Of a stretch of 64,000 nucleotides of DNA, positions 33,428 to 45,980 are shown one piece after another. Both the position numbers and the translations under genes were made by a program. Origin of the DNA: Myripristis murdjan (lineage: Eukaryota; Chordata; Actinopteri; Holocentriformes; Holocentridae); the NCBI RefSeq assembly GCF_902150065.1, contig NC_043998.1:1462001-1526000 (forward strand), read 5' to 3'. The notes under the pieces were generated by a model. It saw only the letters and a list, made by a program, of their open reading frames with translations, ran no database searches and was not told the origin of the DNA. Position 1 is the stretch's first letter, and each line of letters opens with the position of its first letter.

Positions 33428-36400
33428 ATGACCGGCTCAAATGAGTACAAGCTGAACCAGGGCCCGGAGGACAGCATCTCTGCTGTCAAGTTCAGTCCCA
33501 ACACATCCCAGTTCCTGCTGGTCTCCTCCTGGGACTCCACTGTCCGCCTCTATGATGTTGGAGGAAACACCATGAGAATGAAGTACCAGCACACAGCTCC
33601 AGTTCTTGATTGTGCTTTTTATGTGCGTCTCAAACCATATCTATCTTTGTTTAGGTTCCTTATCGTTGTTTTATTGCCTGATAGCCATGGTACACACAGG
33701 ATAATATGAGCTTTTACTTGCAGGATCCAACACATTCATGGAGTGGAGGTTTAGATGCGCAGTTAAAAACTCATGATTTGAACACGGACCAAGGTAGGTC
33801 TGCCAGGACAAGTTCCTGGATCCTGACTAAACCATTTTGAAATCCCCAGTATTATCATCACGATACCAATCTAACATGATCTGACAAGGTCTGGCCATCG
33901 TTCATGCAGTGTCCCTGACACCTGGCGATTTATTGTTTTTTCGGTATTGTCTCTCTGAACAGACACAATAGTTGGAACACATGATGCTCCCATTCGCTGT
34001 GTGGAATACTGCCCGGAAGTCAACGTCATGGTAACTGGTAGCTGGGACAGATCGGTTCGTCTGTGGGACCCGAGGACGCCCTGCAACGCCGGCACCTTCA
34101 CTCAGCCTGAGAAGGTAAAGTAAACATTAATAGAGATGCAACAACACTGCTATTTCTCAACAGTGGTGTGCACTTAAATTAATGTTATTGGTAGTAGGCC
34201 TGTCACGATAACAAATGTTGCTGTGCGATTAATTGCGTCAGGAATGATTGCGATAAGCGACAATATTGCATAATATTGTGCTTTTAAGACCATTTTAGCA
34301 GCTTCTTCCCTCAGGCTGTGAGACTACTAAATGCACCATCTGCACTCCTCCATGTTTAATAATTTTATTTTTTATACAATCAATCAATCAAGAGGGAACT
34401 ACATTTTAATTTCATTATACAACCTGTTGTATAATGACCAATAAACTTCCTTGTATCCTTGTTTCCTTGTATTTTTGTTATTGTTGTAATTTTGACATTT
34501 TCAGACCATTCTTTAAACTTATATCATGAAAATAAAGGCATAATGATCCAAGTACACCCTTCTGAAGGGAAATAAACATTTATTCAACACGATTATTTTA
34601 AAATGTAAACAAGAAAAATTAAATATCCAAAATAGATAAGATATAAAAATACCAAAATAAACCTTATGAATACAAAAAAATTGACCAACTGGCCCTGATA
34701 ACAAAAAGTGCACTGTAATTAAAAAAACACAACCAAAAACGCTGAAATGGACTCTGTCTCTTATCAAAAACTGCACTTGAATAAAAACCAAAAACAATAT
34801 AAAAAAATAGACCTTTTCTCTATTAAGAAAAAAACACTCAAAAACTACACACAATCAAAACAACAAATAAAATGGATGATCAAGTCTTTGTAAACAATAC
34901 TTAGATAAATATTAAACAGCAGCAGAGAGGTATAGAGACTAACATTCCTTAAGAGTCAACACTTCCAACACTTCCAGTGTTTCCTATACATAGACCAATG
35001 TGTGGCGCAGCGCCACACAATCAACACCAAGCGCCACAAATTGATTCCGCTTTTTTTTCCCCAATGCGATTTTTGAATTGTAAATATAGTTCCGTTCATT
35101 CATCTCTGCATAGCACTCTTTCTCCCTGTCATTCTCGTTCACACACACACAGACATGCCAGTGGTGTACGGGTACACTTATAAACGACCTGCACTCACCC
35201 GACGTTTTCAACCAAACCAACCGACCGCAATAAATTTACTGTGCAATTAACCAACTTATTGCATATCGCGAGAGGCCTAATTGGTAGAGACCATTTTTGT
35301 CAATTTATCACTGATTTCCAAGTCCAGTATATCTGCTGGAATTTATCATGATGGCATTTGTACAGAAACATGAACTGTGTGCTGCATTTCTAGAGTGTTT
35401 TTGCTTAAGCCTCCCTCTTGAAGGTTTCATAGGTTTAATGTCAGCCATTGTTGTGTCTGTGGTGGTATCAGGTAAACTTTGGCATTTCCTGTGTTGTGTC
35501 TCATATTTATGTTCTTTGTGAAAGGTGTACACCCTTTCTGTGGCTGGCGATAGGCTGATTGTAGGCACAGCTGGAAGGAGAGTGCTGGTGTGGGATCTGA
35601 GGAACATGGGCTATGTACAGCAAAGAAGAGAGTCCAGTCTCAAGTATCAGACCCGCTGCATCAGAGCCTTCCCCAACAAACAGGTTCACTCCAAAATGAC
35701 TTTTTGTAATCTATAAACCTGCATGTACATACAGGCCAAATGAAAAACACCGACAACGTTCAAAACCAGACAGACAAATTACATACAATAGAGTATCATG
35801 GTAGCAGCACAAATTCCTCTGTTAATGTGAAGAATTTGGGTGGTAGCATCGTATTCTGTGTCTTTGCTCCAGGGCTACGTCTTGAGTTCAATTGAGGGCC
35901 GTGTGGCTGTGGAGTACCTGGACCCGAGCCAGGAGGTGCAGAAGAAGAAATATGCCTTCAAGTGCCACAGGCTCAAGGAGAATGGAATCGAGCATGTTTA
36001 CCCCGTCAATGCCATCTCATTCCACAGCGTTCATAACACCTTTGCCACAGGTATAGTGGACTGGTAAATACTTAGCACCATAAGTTTCTGGAAAGTTCTT
36101 AACTAAAACAAATTTGCATTTTATATGATCTTTTTGTTTCTGTCAACTTGGCCAGAATGTTTTCCTTAAAGCTCACTGCTTCCTGCTTCATTGCTGAGGC
36201 TATGAACATATTTAGGGTTTGTCTTGTAACCTTTACAGAAGCCAAAATTAATATTTGCCAAGTGCCAAATGGTGAGCCATAAATCGTTTACCCTAATAAT
36301 AATCGAGCTTGCCCTATGTCTAGAGTGAGGAAATGCTCTTGATTCAGCGGCCTGGTCCTCTGGAGCCACGTTTCTCAAATTGGGGTACATGTAGTGCAGG

Positions 36401-38571
36401 GGTGTCCAATCATGTGCCATGGAGGGCCAAGAGGCTGCAGGTTTTCATTCCAGCCAAGACCTTCACCAGGTGACTTCACTGATCACCTCACCTTGTATCA
36501 GAAAGGAGGAGCTAATCAGCTAATCTGATGTAGTGGTACACAGGGGCACTACAGGGCATGCATGAGAGAAATCTGAAAATAGAAAAATATAGAAATAAAT
36601 CAGGAATGTATTACAGGATTTTGAAAACATGTATTTTTAGGTAATAATAGTAAGGTTTAAAATGTGAAACTGAGCTATACTAAAAACCCGAACCACTGAC
36701 TTACTGAAATGGCTGCAGTGTTAAACTAATTCTGCTCAGGAGGCGCTTATTGCAGCTCTTTCACTTCATTTCTTATTTGTAAGTTTATATTCTTCAAAAG
36801 GTGGTCACCATATGATAGCTGTGGTTTCCTGTTGCAGTTTTCTATGCAAAATGTTGTAGTCGGGTAAACAGGGCACTTTGATCCAGAAGTCAGGGCAAAA
36901 GGGGACAGAAGCCAAGAAAGTTTGAGAACTACAGCTCTAGAGATGAAGATAATGATCATCTGATGCTTGTGAAGTTGCTGGAAATCAAACTAGTCACCCA
37001 ACAACTTTCATGGAAGTGTTGTCTGTTCAGCGGCTGGGAGACAGGAACAGGATAATGTGTGGACACGTTTCTGGTGTCAAACCCCCTCCAGAGAAAAGGC
37101 GTAAGTCAGACAATACCAGTAACAAAACCGCCACCAGTACCACTCAGCCTCAGAGGAGGGTTAGTGAGAGGCGGCTCACGGATGACTCAAGTCTTGCCAG
37201 ACGTTGGCTCCAGTTTGATGCTTTTGAGGGCATCATGTTCAGCTCCTGGTGTCTGTTAAACACAAAATAAGAGATGCTTTTTATTCTTTGTGACTTTAAT
37301 AAATCAATCTCTGCATCGAGTAATTAAAAATGGCATCCTCAGTCCCTTCTATGAAATGATAATATGCCTTATTTTGCTCATGGAATTCATTTTTTAAAAA
37401 AATTAATAGGAGACTGCATACAATTATATGTGATATAGTGGTGCAGTTTTGTACACTGGACCTCTAGGATTAGAGGTGCCCAAGTTATATGAGGAACCTG
37501 GTTATTATAGATCCCAATCTCGGCAGTAATGTCGTCTAAATCTTTTGAAGTTGACCTTGAACCTGTCCTTCCACCAGGTGGCTCAGACGGCTTTGTGAAC
37601 ATCTGGGATCCGTTCAACAAGAAGCGCCTGTGTCAGTTCCACCGCTACCCGACCAGCATCGCCTCGCTGTCCTTCAGCAATGACGGCACCATGCTCGCCA
37701 TCGCCTCCTCCTACATGCAGGAGCAGGGAGACATCAGCCACCCGGAGGACGCCATCTTCATCCGCCAAGTCACAGATGCTGAGACCAAGCCCAAGTGAGT
37801 CTTCTTCAGCCCTGTGGTCCCCTGTGCAGCACAGAGCCACAGTTTGCTGCCTGCTGAATTTCTGAACGGCTGCATTTACAAGGAGCACACGTATCTGCAG
37901 CATATGCTGATCTCAATCTCTGTCTGCTTTTCCAATATCCGACAGTTGACAGATAGACAGATGAGAACAGGAGAAAAATCCTCCCACCAGTTTCCACAGT
38001 ATATCTATGCTGTTGTGGTAAATATAGGTTTATAGCATAACTTAACCTCTAAAGCCCCATAGGACATAGTTGACATGCTGGTATTTATTTAAGTGAAATT
38101 CATGAATGATTAATGTGATATTTTCAAACTTTTTTTTTTTTTTTTTTAAGGTGAGTGAGACTTTATCTGTGTTTATGCCACTATAGTGTTGCTCTCATCA
38201 ATATCACACTTGTGTTTTTTGTTTTGTTTTTAAATGACCCTGTCCAAGATATTTAGAAGATAATCCAGAACACTTTTTATGCAGTGGCAGAGAGCTTAGA
38301 TGCATTGCTTTTTGTAGAGTGTTTTCATTGATGGTAAATGGTCAGTTAACGGTAATTTATCCCATATTGGTGAATCTGACCCTACAGCATTGATTTTTGA
38401 CACGAGAATAGGTGGTTTTGCTCAGACTGTTTGTCCTCAGACTGAAATTCTGCTGTGAAACTGCAGACCATTAATGGGATATCGCTTGTCTCCTCGGTGT
38501 TGGTTCAGCTATTGCTCATTTTTGATTGGGAAATCTATTCTCTCATGTTTTTGGTCCACAGGTCAACCTAA
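33428..38571 (+). CDS. bub3: Mitotic checkpoint protein BUB3
   Basis: A seven-bladed WD40 protein that carries BUB1 and BUBR1 (through their GLEBS motifs) to phosphorylated KNL1 at kinetochores, for the spindle assembly checkpoint. Coding exons are 33428-33622, 33724-33793, 33963-34114, 35525-35683, 35873-36050, 37578-37794 and a final 38562-38571. They encode 326 aa, equal to the human short isoform. Conserved blocks are [103 protein letters not shown] and [20 protein letters not shown]. The last coding exon adds only two codons (AA|G TCA ACC TAA, giving KPKST). Reading through the preceding donor instead gives KPK and a stop at 37796-37798. AATAAA is at 39048-39053. A 5' UTR exon lies near 31.7 kb. 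Confidence 0.97.
34195..35279. mobile_element. Non-autonomous hAT-like element in a bub3 intron
   Basis: A 1085-bp element bounded by TAGGCCTGTCACGATAAC at the left and the reverse complement of TAGGCCTCTCGCGATATG at the right. It is flanked by a perfect 8-bp duplication ATTGGTAG (34187-34194 and 35280-35287). The interior is A/T-rich with runs such as 'aataaaaaccaaaaacaata' and no transposase frame. The 8-bp duplication and short inverted ends are hAT hallmarks. Confidence 0.85.
36397..36527. mobile_element. Truncated relative of the palindromic MITE
   Basis: It starts CAGGGGTGTCCAATCATGTG and shares 'ccatggagggccaagaggct' and 'gcaggttttcattccagcc' with the left arm of 30107-30301. It is flanked by ATGTAGTG on both sides (36389-36396 and 36528-36535). 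The right inverted end is mostly lost although the target duplication remains. Confidence 0.75.
37010..37270 (+). pseudogene. Possible hAT transposase fragment with TTF-type finger, in a bub3 intron
   Basis: An 86-residue open frame contains [15 protein letters not shown] and then [18 protein letters not shown]. The latter resembles the 'WLxYDxxxxxMFCxxC' start of the TTF-type zinc finger of KIAA1586/ZNF862-like hAT transposases. The frame stops soon after and no core transposase follows. It sits between bub3 exons and does not splice into them. Confidence 0.4.
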
Positions 38572-39060
38572 GTCCGCCATGGAAGGGTTTCCCCTGCGTA
38601 GTTTCCCCTAAAATGTGGCCTATTGAAGCCTTTATCACATTTGGAATATCTGCTGGCATCCAGTGTACCATTAACATATTTTTCCTGTCACTGTATTCCT
38701 CTCCATTTACAACAGTAAATGTTTTCTTACTTTTAATTAATATTTGTTCAAATTCCCTCTCCAATTCTGGCCTGTCCTGTGTATGCGGACAACCAGCTGT
38801 TGTTTCTTTGATCTTTTACTAAAACTTTTTATTTCTTTTATTTTTTTCCTGTTTTGATAAAGACATCTCAGCAAACGTGAACTGTTGCTGACTGTGTAAT
38901 TCTGCAAATGCGAGGTGTATTTTATGGATCTTTTACCAGACATGTTCACATTAAAAATATTGGCATTACATTTGCATGAGCATGTTGACGCTCATTCAGT
39001 CCTTGCATTTATCTCTTATTTGGTACAGATACCTGAATTTCACACAAAATAAAAAATACA
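38572..39060 (+). other. bub3: bub3 3' UTR
   Basis: From the stop in the last exon to AATAAA at 39048-39053. Confidence 0.65.
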
Positions 39061-42000
39061 CATTTCAGTTTCTGGTCTATTGCATGAATTGTGTTCCTAA
39101 GTCTTGCACATCTCACATCTTTCACATGAAAACCTGTGAAATGTCAGGAATGTGCCAGGGCAAGAGAGGGGAGGCTGCTGTGTTGATGAGGTGTTGAGGG
39201 AAAGCAGTGATCCTCTCGTCTTGCCGCGGGCTCCACTTGCCCCCAGATGCTGACCTGCGCTGATAGACATCACAGGGCCGCAGCCTGAAGCAGGTCTCAC
39301 TTTATTCTGGGGGGAAACTGGGAGAAAGGCACCAAACTGGATGACCCGACTGCATCTGGGAGACTGTACACTCAAACACTTAAAGAAAAAAAAAGTTCTG
39401 CGTTACAATAAAACAAATCATGAGGCTTACTTTTCCATATTTTCCAAATATTTCTGTTCTTACAAAGGTGCAATCACATGGCCACCAGGAGTAAAGCAGT
39501 TCTTTTCTTAAAATAAGGCCTATTAAGAGATGTCTAATCAATGAAAATGATTAAGCTTGTTGATATTGAAAAGCTGTATTTCAAAATCCTCGATAAGAGC
39601 TGTATATGTCACAAATGCAAAAGGGGATGTAATACGTACTTTAGAATCTTTTTGTTTTTTTTAAATTTTCAATGCAGAACATGCATAACAACAGTAGGGA
39701 TGTTTCAGCACTAATGGTCCGCCTCAGTGTGCACACTCAAGCAATTGTCAAACTTAAGCCAGTATACAAACTATTACAGTGGACAATATATATATATATT
39801 TTTTCATCATTATCACCAAATTGATCTGGCATGGCTTTGTGAGTTGTTACCTTGGTGACAGAGTCAGACAAAACGCAGGCCCTTTTAGAGCAAGTCTGCA
39901 CTACATGAGTGGACACAGTGGTCCTTTCCCCCCCCCCCCTTGTTTCTCAGCTCAGATTTTCAGTGGTAACTAATGCAATTCCTGTGGCCCTTCAGCAAAA
40001 GTAGCAGAAAAGATAGTGATGTCAATTATTCTATTTGAGAGGCACAATTTTTGTAATGGCTCTATCTACTTCTGCGGTATCCTGGAAATGATTTGTCCGT
40101 TTGGTTAAATGATGTAACTAATTCCCATGATTGTTGATAATGAGTCAGTCTTTGACGTTGGATTATGACTGCAGCTTAATATGAAATGGCATTCATTTTG
40201 GAGGGTAATTACTGTTCATAAAGCAGCCAGAGAAAGGCTGGGGTTTGTTGTGGATGGCTGCAGTAAATTACCTAGTTTCCTGTCATCTTTTTTGCTTCCA
40301 CTAAATTGGAAAATTGAGTTTCTTGAGTGTGCATTAGAACCGTTAAGTTTTTTCTTCTGCGGCACTGAATAGCTATTTTGGAGGAAAAGTAATTTTGTAA
40401 CCCATTTGTCAGACGCATTAAAACAATTAGTATGTTTTTCTTTGTAACCTAACCGAGAAGAATAGTAACAGATGCTTGGAACAAACAATTTGCACTAGGT
40501 TTTGAATTTGAAAAAAGTGAATATTGCAGTTGCATTTTTTAAAACCAGGTTTGTGATTTAGTGAACTTGCAGCTGATGAATCCACTGCATCGCATTTTCC
40601 TTCAAGTACATCTTCACAGTTTCCTCCTTGGTTTGTGTCTTTTTTTTCCTGTGCAAATGCCCAGTTAACCACATCTGTGGTTGTGTGGCCAGGCTCTGGT
40701 TTCCAACCACTGAAGTGTTGCAGACAGTTTGGCTCTACATGAAACCATTACATGACAATTAAAATGGGTGATTGTGCTCCTACAGCCTGTCAGGTGCATT
40801 TAACCCGACCACAAAAGGCTCTTATGTTCACTCAAGAGGGCACAGATGACCTTCAACCAGACACCTTATCTCTCAAGACCAGCTTCTAATATTATATCAA
40901 GCTGATGATACTATCCTTCAGGAGCTGTGTAGAAACGGGGAAATCACATGATGCATCTGGAAAATATTGACAACATTCTATATTGTAATCTGTCTTTTGT
41001 TTCATTGCCATAAAAATATCAAAGTTGTCCTGCACTCAAGCCTAGGAAATAAAGCAGGATGGCACGATACAAAAGATATGAATTTGTTCCATCCAGCCAA
41101 AAGGAAACAGCAGAGATCCAATGGCAGAGGCACATTGCTCCAATGCGGTTTATTGTTCCGTCTTTCTGAATGTTTGGATATTTAATTTTATTGCAGTGCT
41201 GATATGTAATTTACTCAATTCTAATATGCTTTAAAAATTAGTTGATTGGTCATTCTAGCTAGTTTCAGTTTCAGTAACATGGTACTGAGAAATTGATTGC
41301 CACTGGTGCCTCAGTTTACCAGCTCTTTGTGATAATGATTGTGTGTCAGGGGTGAGGAAGTGTTTTTTTCCCCACACAACTCTCCTATTGAAAAAATTAC
41401 TTTACAATCACATGTACAAAAGGATTTGTACATGTGATTGGATTTGGATTATATTGTTTATATGGGAACTAAGTGTCCCACATCTCAGGCTTTTGGATTT
41501 TCAAGCCAGTTGTGGATGAAAATGTGCAGCCGCTACACTGGACCAAGTGAAGGGGTCCTAAAGAATGGAGTTGTGCTGTCCTGCCTGTCCCAGCTGGGGA
41601 ATGAAACCTGAAGCTTTCCCTTGGACATGACTGTGGCCTGCCGCAGCGTCTCACTCCCAGCCGGCCCCTGCTCCGGGCATGCTTTTAAAGAGATTTGGTG
41701 GGCGAGACAACATCTCCTCTAGAGCATTGTAGTTACATTAGAGCCTAATTAGACAGCAGGGCTCAAGGCCATGTATCCCACTGCTAAGTTTCACACTCAA
41801 AGCCATCCATCTCTGTGCAGGCGGTGCAGGCCGGGAGGCAGCACGGGGTAGAGCTGTGAGGGGAGGCTCACCTGGGACCCGGCTACTAAATCAAACATCT
41901 GAAGGCATGACAAGAGGGTTACAGATTTTGGGCTTGAGGTCTCATGTTGGCTCACAGGCTGTCTGCTGCACATTTAATTACTAGGTCCTGAAATATGTGC

Positions 42001-45000
42001 CATAGAATGAGGCTTGCAAAACCATAACAAGACCAGCTTCAATTCAATGAGGTGGATTTTTAATTGGCTCAACTCTAATCTTGGATTAAGGTTGTAAATG
42101 AGTAATAAATAACTAGGGGATAGTTTTAGTAATGTTATTAGTGCTTTAGTTTTGTTTATTCTCAACGTATGGGTCGGCTGTACCTATTGATGCTACAAAC
42201 CCATCACAAATCAAATATCATAAATCATACAATTTAACATTTGCTTTCACTGGAGGTTCAGCATCAACCTATTTCAGTAAAACTTTGCAGTTGTGCTTGA
42301 GAGAGAAATGTTGCATCCACATCGTCCTTCAAACTGATGAATGGATGTTGAAAGAGGAGAAGGGCAGTTGGTGCTCTGGGGTGCACACATATTTGAAAAT
42401 GTTTTTTTTGGGGGGGAGGGCAAACTGCAGAGATTAAAAGTGCAAATACACAGACAAGTTAACTCTGGGAAATGTTTTAGTTGTGCTAATTGATAAGTTG
42501 CATGTCATTTAAGTATTTAAAAGGTTATTCAGAAATTTGAACAGTAATACCCAGCGGTTCCTCCTCATTGAGGAGAATGACATATCATCACCATGAATGG
42601 GTTGTTATATTTCCACCAGAGGGTGAAACCACAAGTGCTCAACCCATAACTGCTACATCTTCTATAGAGAAACATCTGCCAAGCTGTGTGAGAACTAAGT
42701 TCAAGTCCTGCAGCCTCCATGACAAATTCCAGTTCAAAACATAAAACCTGTTGCATTGTATCAAAGCTTTGCGGTCAGCTTTAGAGTGAGAGGCAGTTTT
42801 CTTTACACTGTCATCTAATGTCAAAAAAGGGCGGGGGCGAGTCCCATGGGGCCCTGTGGAAAACAGTTAGTTATCCCCATTTAAACCGAAATCAGATTGC
42901 AGGCCTTTTCAGGGCAACCTCTTTGTATGCCTCCCATGTCTATGAAACCCTCTGTGCTATTTAATGGCCTCATGGCCACAGGGCAAGGGTTACAGTTTGT
43001 CCTTCCTGCAATTAGCATTCACGGTTAGCTTAGCAGAACTAATGCACCACATCTTTGAGGCTCAGGTTCCCTGTGTGCCTCCAAGTGACCGCGGGCGAGA
43101 TTTAACTGACTCATTGTATCCATTTCAACCTGCATTATAAGAAGTTATTGGCAAAATCCCCTGAAGAATACCATTTAAAGCAAACTATTATCAGCCAATT
43201 AAGTGTCACATTGTTGGACACAGGAACATAAAAAACAAGATTAACCTGTGTATGTGCATATATTACTGCAGGTTATGTATACTGGCATAAGAGACTGCCT
43301 TAAGTGGCGGGCAGAGCAGCCTGTGGCCCCCACCACACATCATATAGGCCCATTTTGTTCTAGTGTCAGTCAATCAGTCAATCAGCCAATCAATCACTTG
43401 TGCTCATTTCTGAGTGCTCACCGTTTTGCAAATACATTATAATCACCATTTTGTCATTTTCCACGAACGTCCAGCTTGCTCTTATGGCATTTAGGTCAAA
43501 GCGCTGTGATCTCATGGTACTTTTCAGCAGCACAGGAACACTTGGGGGCACTTCTATTGTGGGCCGAGGGGATCTCATGAGTCTTAAGTGCTGCTGCTGC
43601 AAAAACGAAGCACCTTGGAGCTGTTGTCTTTCACGGTGTTGTGTAATATTACATAGGTTGAACCCATGGGAGTTCATGTAGGTTCACTGCAGTATTGTTT
43701 GAGGGTAGTCTTCATCGCGGAGTGTGTGACCTTCAGAGAGCGAGTGAATGCATTCCTTTAAATTCTCATTCTCAAATTCTCACTTGTGTAAGAACAGCAC
43801 TCACAAGACATTATAGCTCTTGTATTTTTATTTATTTTTTTTTTTATTAAGGTAGGGTTAATGACTTTATTTATTATAACTGTGGAAATGTATTTAAACT
43901 CCAACCTGTGGCTAAGCAGGGGTCAGATCTATGTTATTGAATGCAAAATACATTTGTCATTAACAAAGTGCATTTTCACTGAGTGATCAGCAACTACAGT
44001 GCATTTACTTGCGCGGACGGAGCAAAATCAATGCGACCAAAAGAGCTGCCTTTTATAAACGGCTTTTGATTATTGGACATTATTAACTTTTCTGAATTCA
44101 ATGGAGTGTAATAGAGTGTTGTCCCATTGATTCAAATGCAGATTAAGTAAGCTAATGTGAATGCAGAGATCAATGCATTCATCTAGTGATGCTGCTGTGG
44201 CAAGAATGGCTACACGCCGAGACTCCAGCCTGCCTCAAAAGTCTGGGTCTAATTCATCATCGTCCACACATTATATTATTATTGATGGCTCTTGCCTTGG
44301 GCCAGTCCATTTGTTTTTCAGATTTGTGACAGGCGGCAGAATGCTGGATGGAAGTTTATTCTGCTGCCACGCCAGGAGCGCTGTGCACAGCACGGTTGTT
44401 TATCTATTGATCATCATACCTCCCAATAATCTGGCGCCTGTCACATTTGACGACATTATGTGGAATAGGTCAGAGGACAGGGCTAATGAAACTGTTTGAA
44501 AGATGGATGTTGTTATCCACAGCATTAACCTTGCAAATAGCTGTCAGAGGAAGCACATTTACCCACACATACCGGTGACCCTGGAGAACCCCCACCCCCT
44601 CCCCCCACCCCGTCTGCTAATGTCACTGCTGGTGTTACCATAAAAATAAAGCCCTGCTTATTCAATTTAGCTGTTTGATGCAGTCCAAAGGCATGGTGTG
44701 CAACCAAAAAAAACAACAACAATAAAACATCACATTACTGTTGCCGGGTGCTTTTTGGAAAAATTACAAATCTGAAATATTGGTTTGGCAGCGTATTATT
44801 TGAAAGGTGCGTGGCTGCTTGAAGCAACAAGCTGAAATGCAGCACATTTTTAACAAAAAGAAAGATAAATGAACGAGTGAAATAACCTGATAAATTTAAC
44901 ATCCAAAGATAATAACCGAGATAGTGTGCACGTATGGATTTGTGTCCTGCAAAGTCTTAGAAATGAGACGGAAAATGACATTGTCAAAATCAGGGTTTTT

Positions 45001-45861
45001 ATTTATTTATTTATTTATTTATTTTTGCAAGCACTGTGAGTGAAGTCATAAGAGAGGTCTCTAACACCAGGCGTGAAGTGAGCTGTATGACTGTGAACGC
45101 TCCGCTCCTCTCCATCCCGCCTGGCTAATGTATCCCTCTCAATAGCCAGGGACAAGGAGAGAAAAGACTGCTTGTGTGAAGCACAAAAAGCCCCACCACG
45201 GTCACGTTTGCTACAGTAATTGGCAAAGGAAGCTTCATTTCATTCACTTATATACCGTCTTTTGTTGTCTTGTAGCTTTTCACAAGTGTGGTGCTTTTTA
45301 GAGGTGTTTCAGAACTGGCCATTCTCTACATTTCTCTATTTCTCCACCTTAATGTACAGCCTACAGTGCGGTGTGCTCATAACTAATCAATTAAAAGATT
45401 CTTGATGAGACCTCTGAGTACCCACTACTTAATTTTGAACATTTGTAAGAGATGAGAAAAACATTTAGTGTCTTATGGATCCTCCAGCTTCTGTGCTCTA
45501 AAAGCTTTGTTGCTGTTCAGCAAAATGCTGGTCACAGAAGAGGTTGGTGGGCATTAGAGGGATGACCTATCCCCTTTCATCATCGCATTGTAGTAGTAGT
45601 ATAAAAGCCTGCAAAATGGAGCTGCCAATTATTATATTTTCACCACAATTACACTTTATCGCATTGTGAAATGCATCAAAAGATTCTTCACTTTGACAAA
45701 AAATATTACATCAATGCATTACTTTTTCATAAGCACCCTTAACCCTCTGATATGTCCATTTTCTGTGAATATCGCTGCAAAGAAAGGAAGTGGGCAACGA
45801 TTTCTATATGCTAATGCAGGCCACATGATGTAAGCCGGTTATATATGTTCAGCATAGCTCG

Positions 45862-45862
<1 letters not shown>

Positions 45863-45897
<35 letters not shown>

Positions 45898-45939
45898 GAC
45901 TTTTACTTTGGACGGGACGGGACGCCTTTGGACGGGACG

Positions 45940-45978
<39 letters not shown>
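45863..45978. repeat. Two (TA)n arrays around a GGGAC-rich insert
   Basis: TA arrays at 45863-45895 and 45941-45978 flank a 45-base segment in which 'tttggacgggac' occurs twice. Confidence 0.85.

Positions 45979-45980
<2 letters not shown>

Noticed and set aside
42613-42626. Possible CTCF site CCACCAGAGGGTGA
   Set aside because: It has a mismatch at a strongly constrained C; too weak to list beside the two clean matches.
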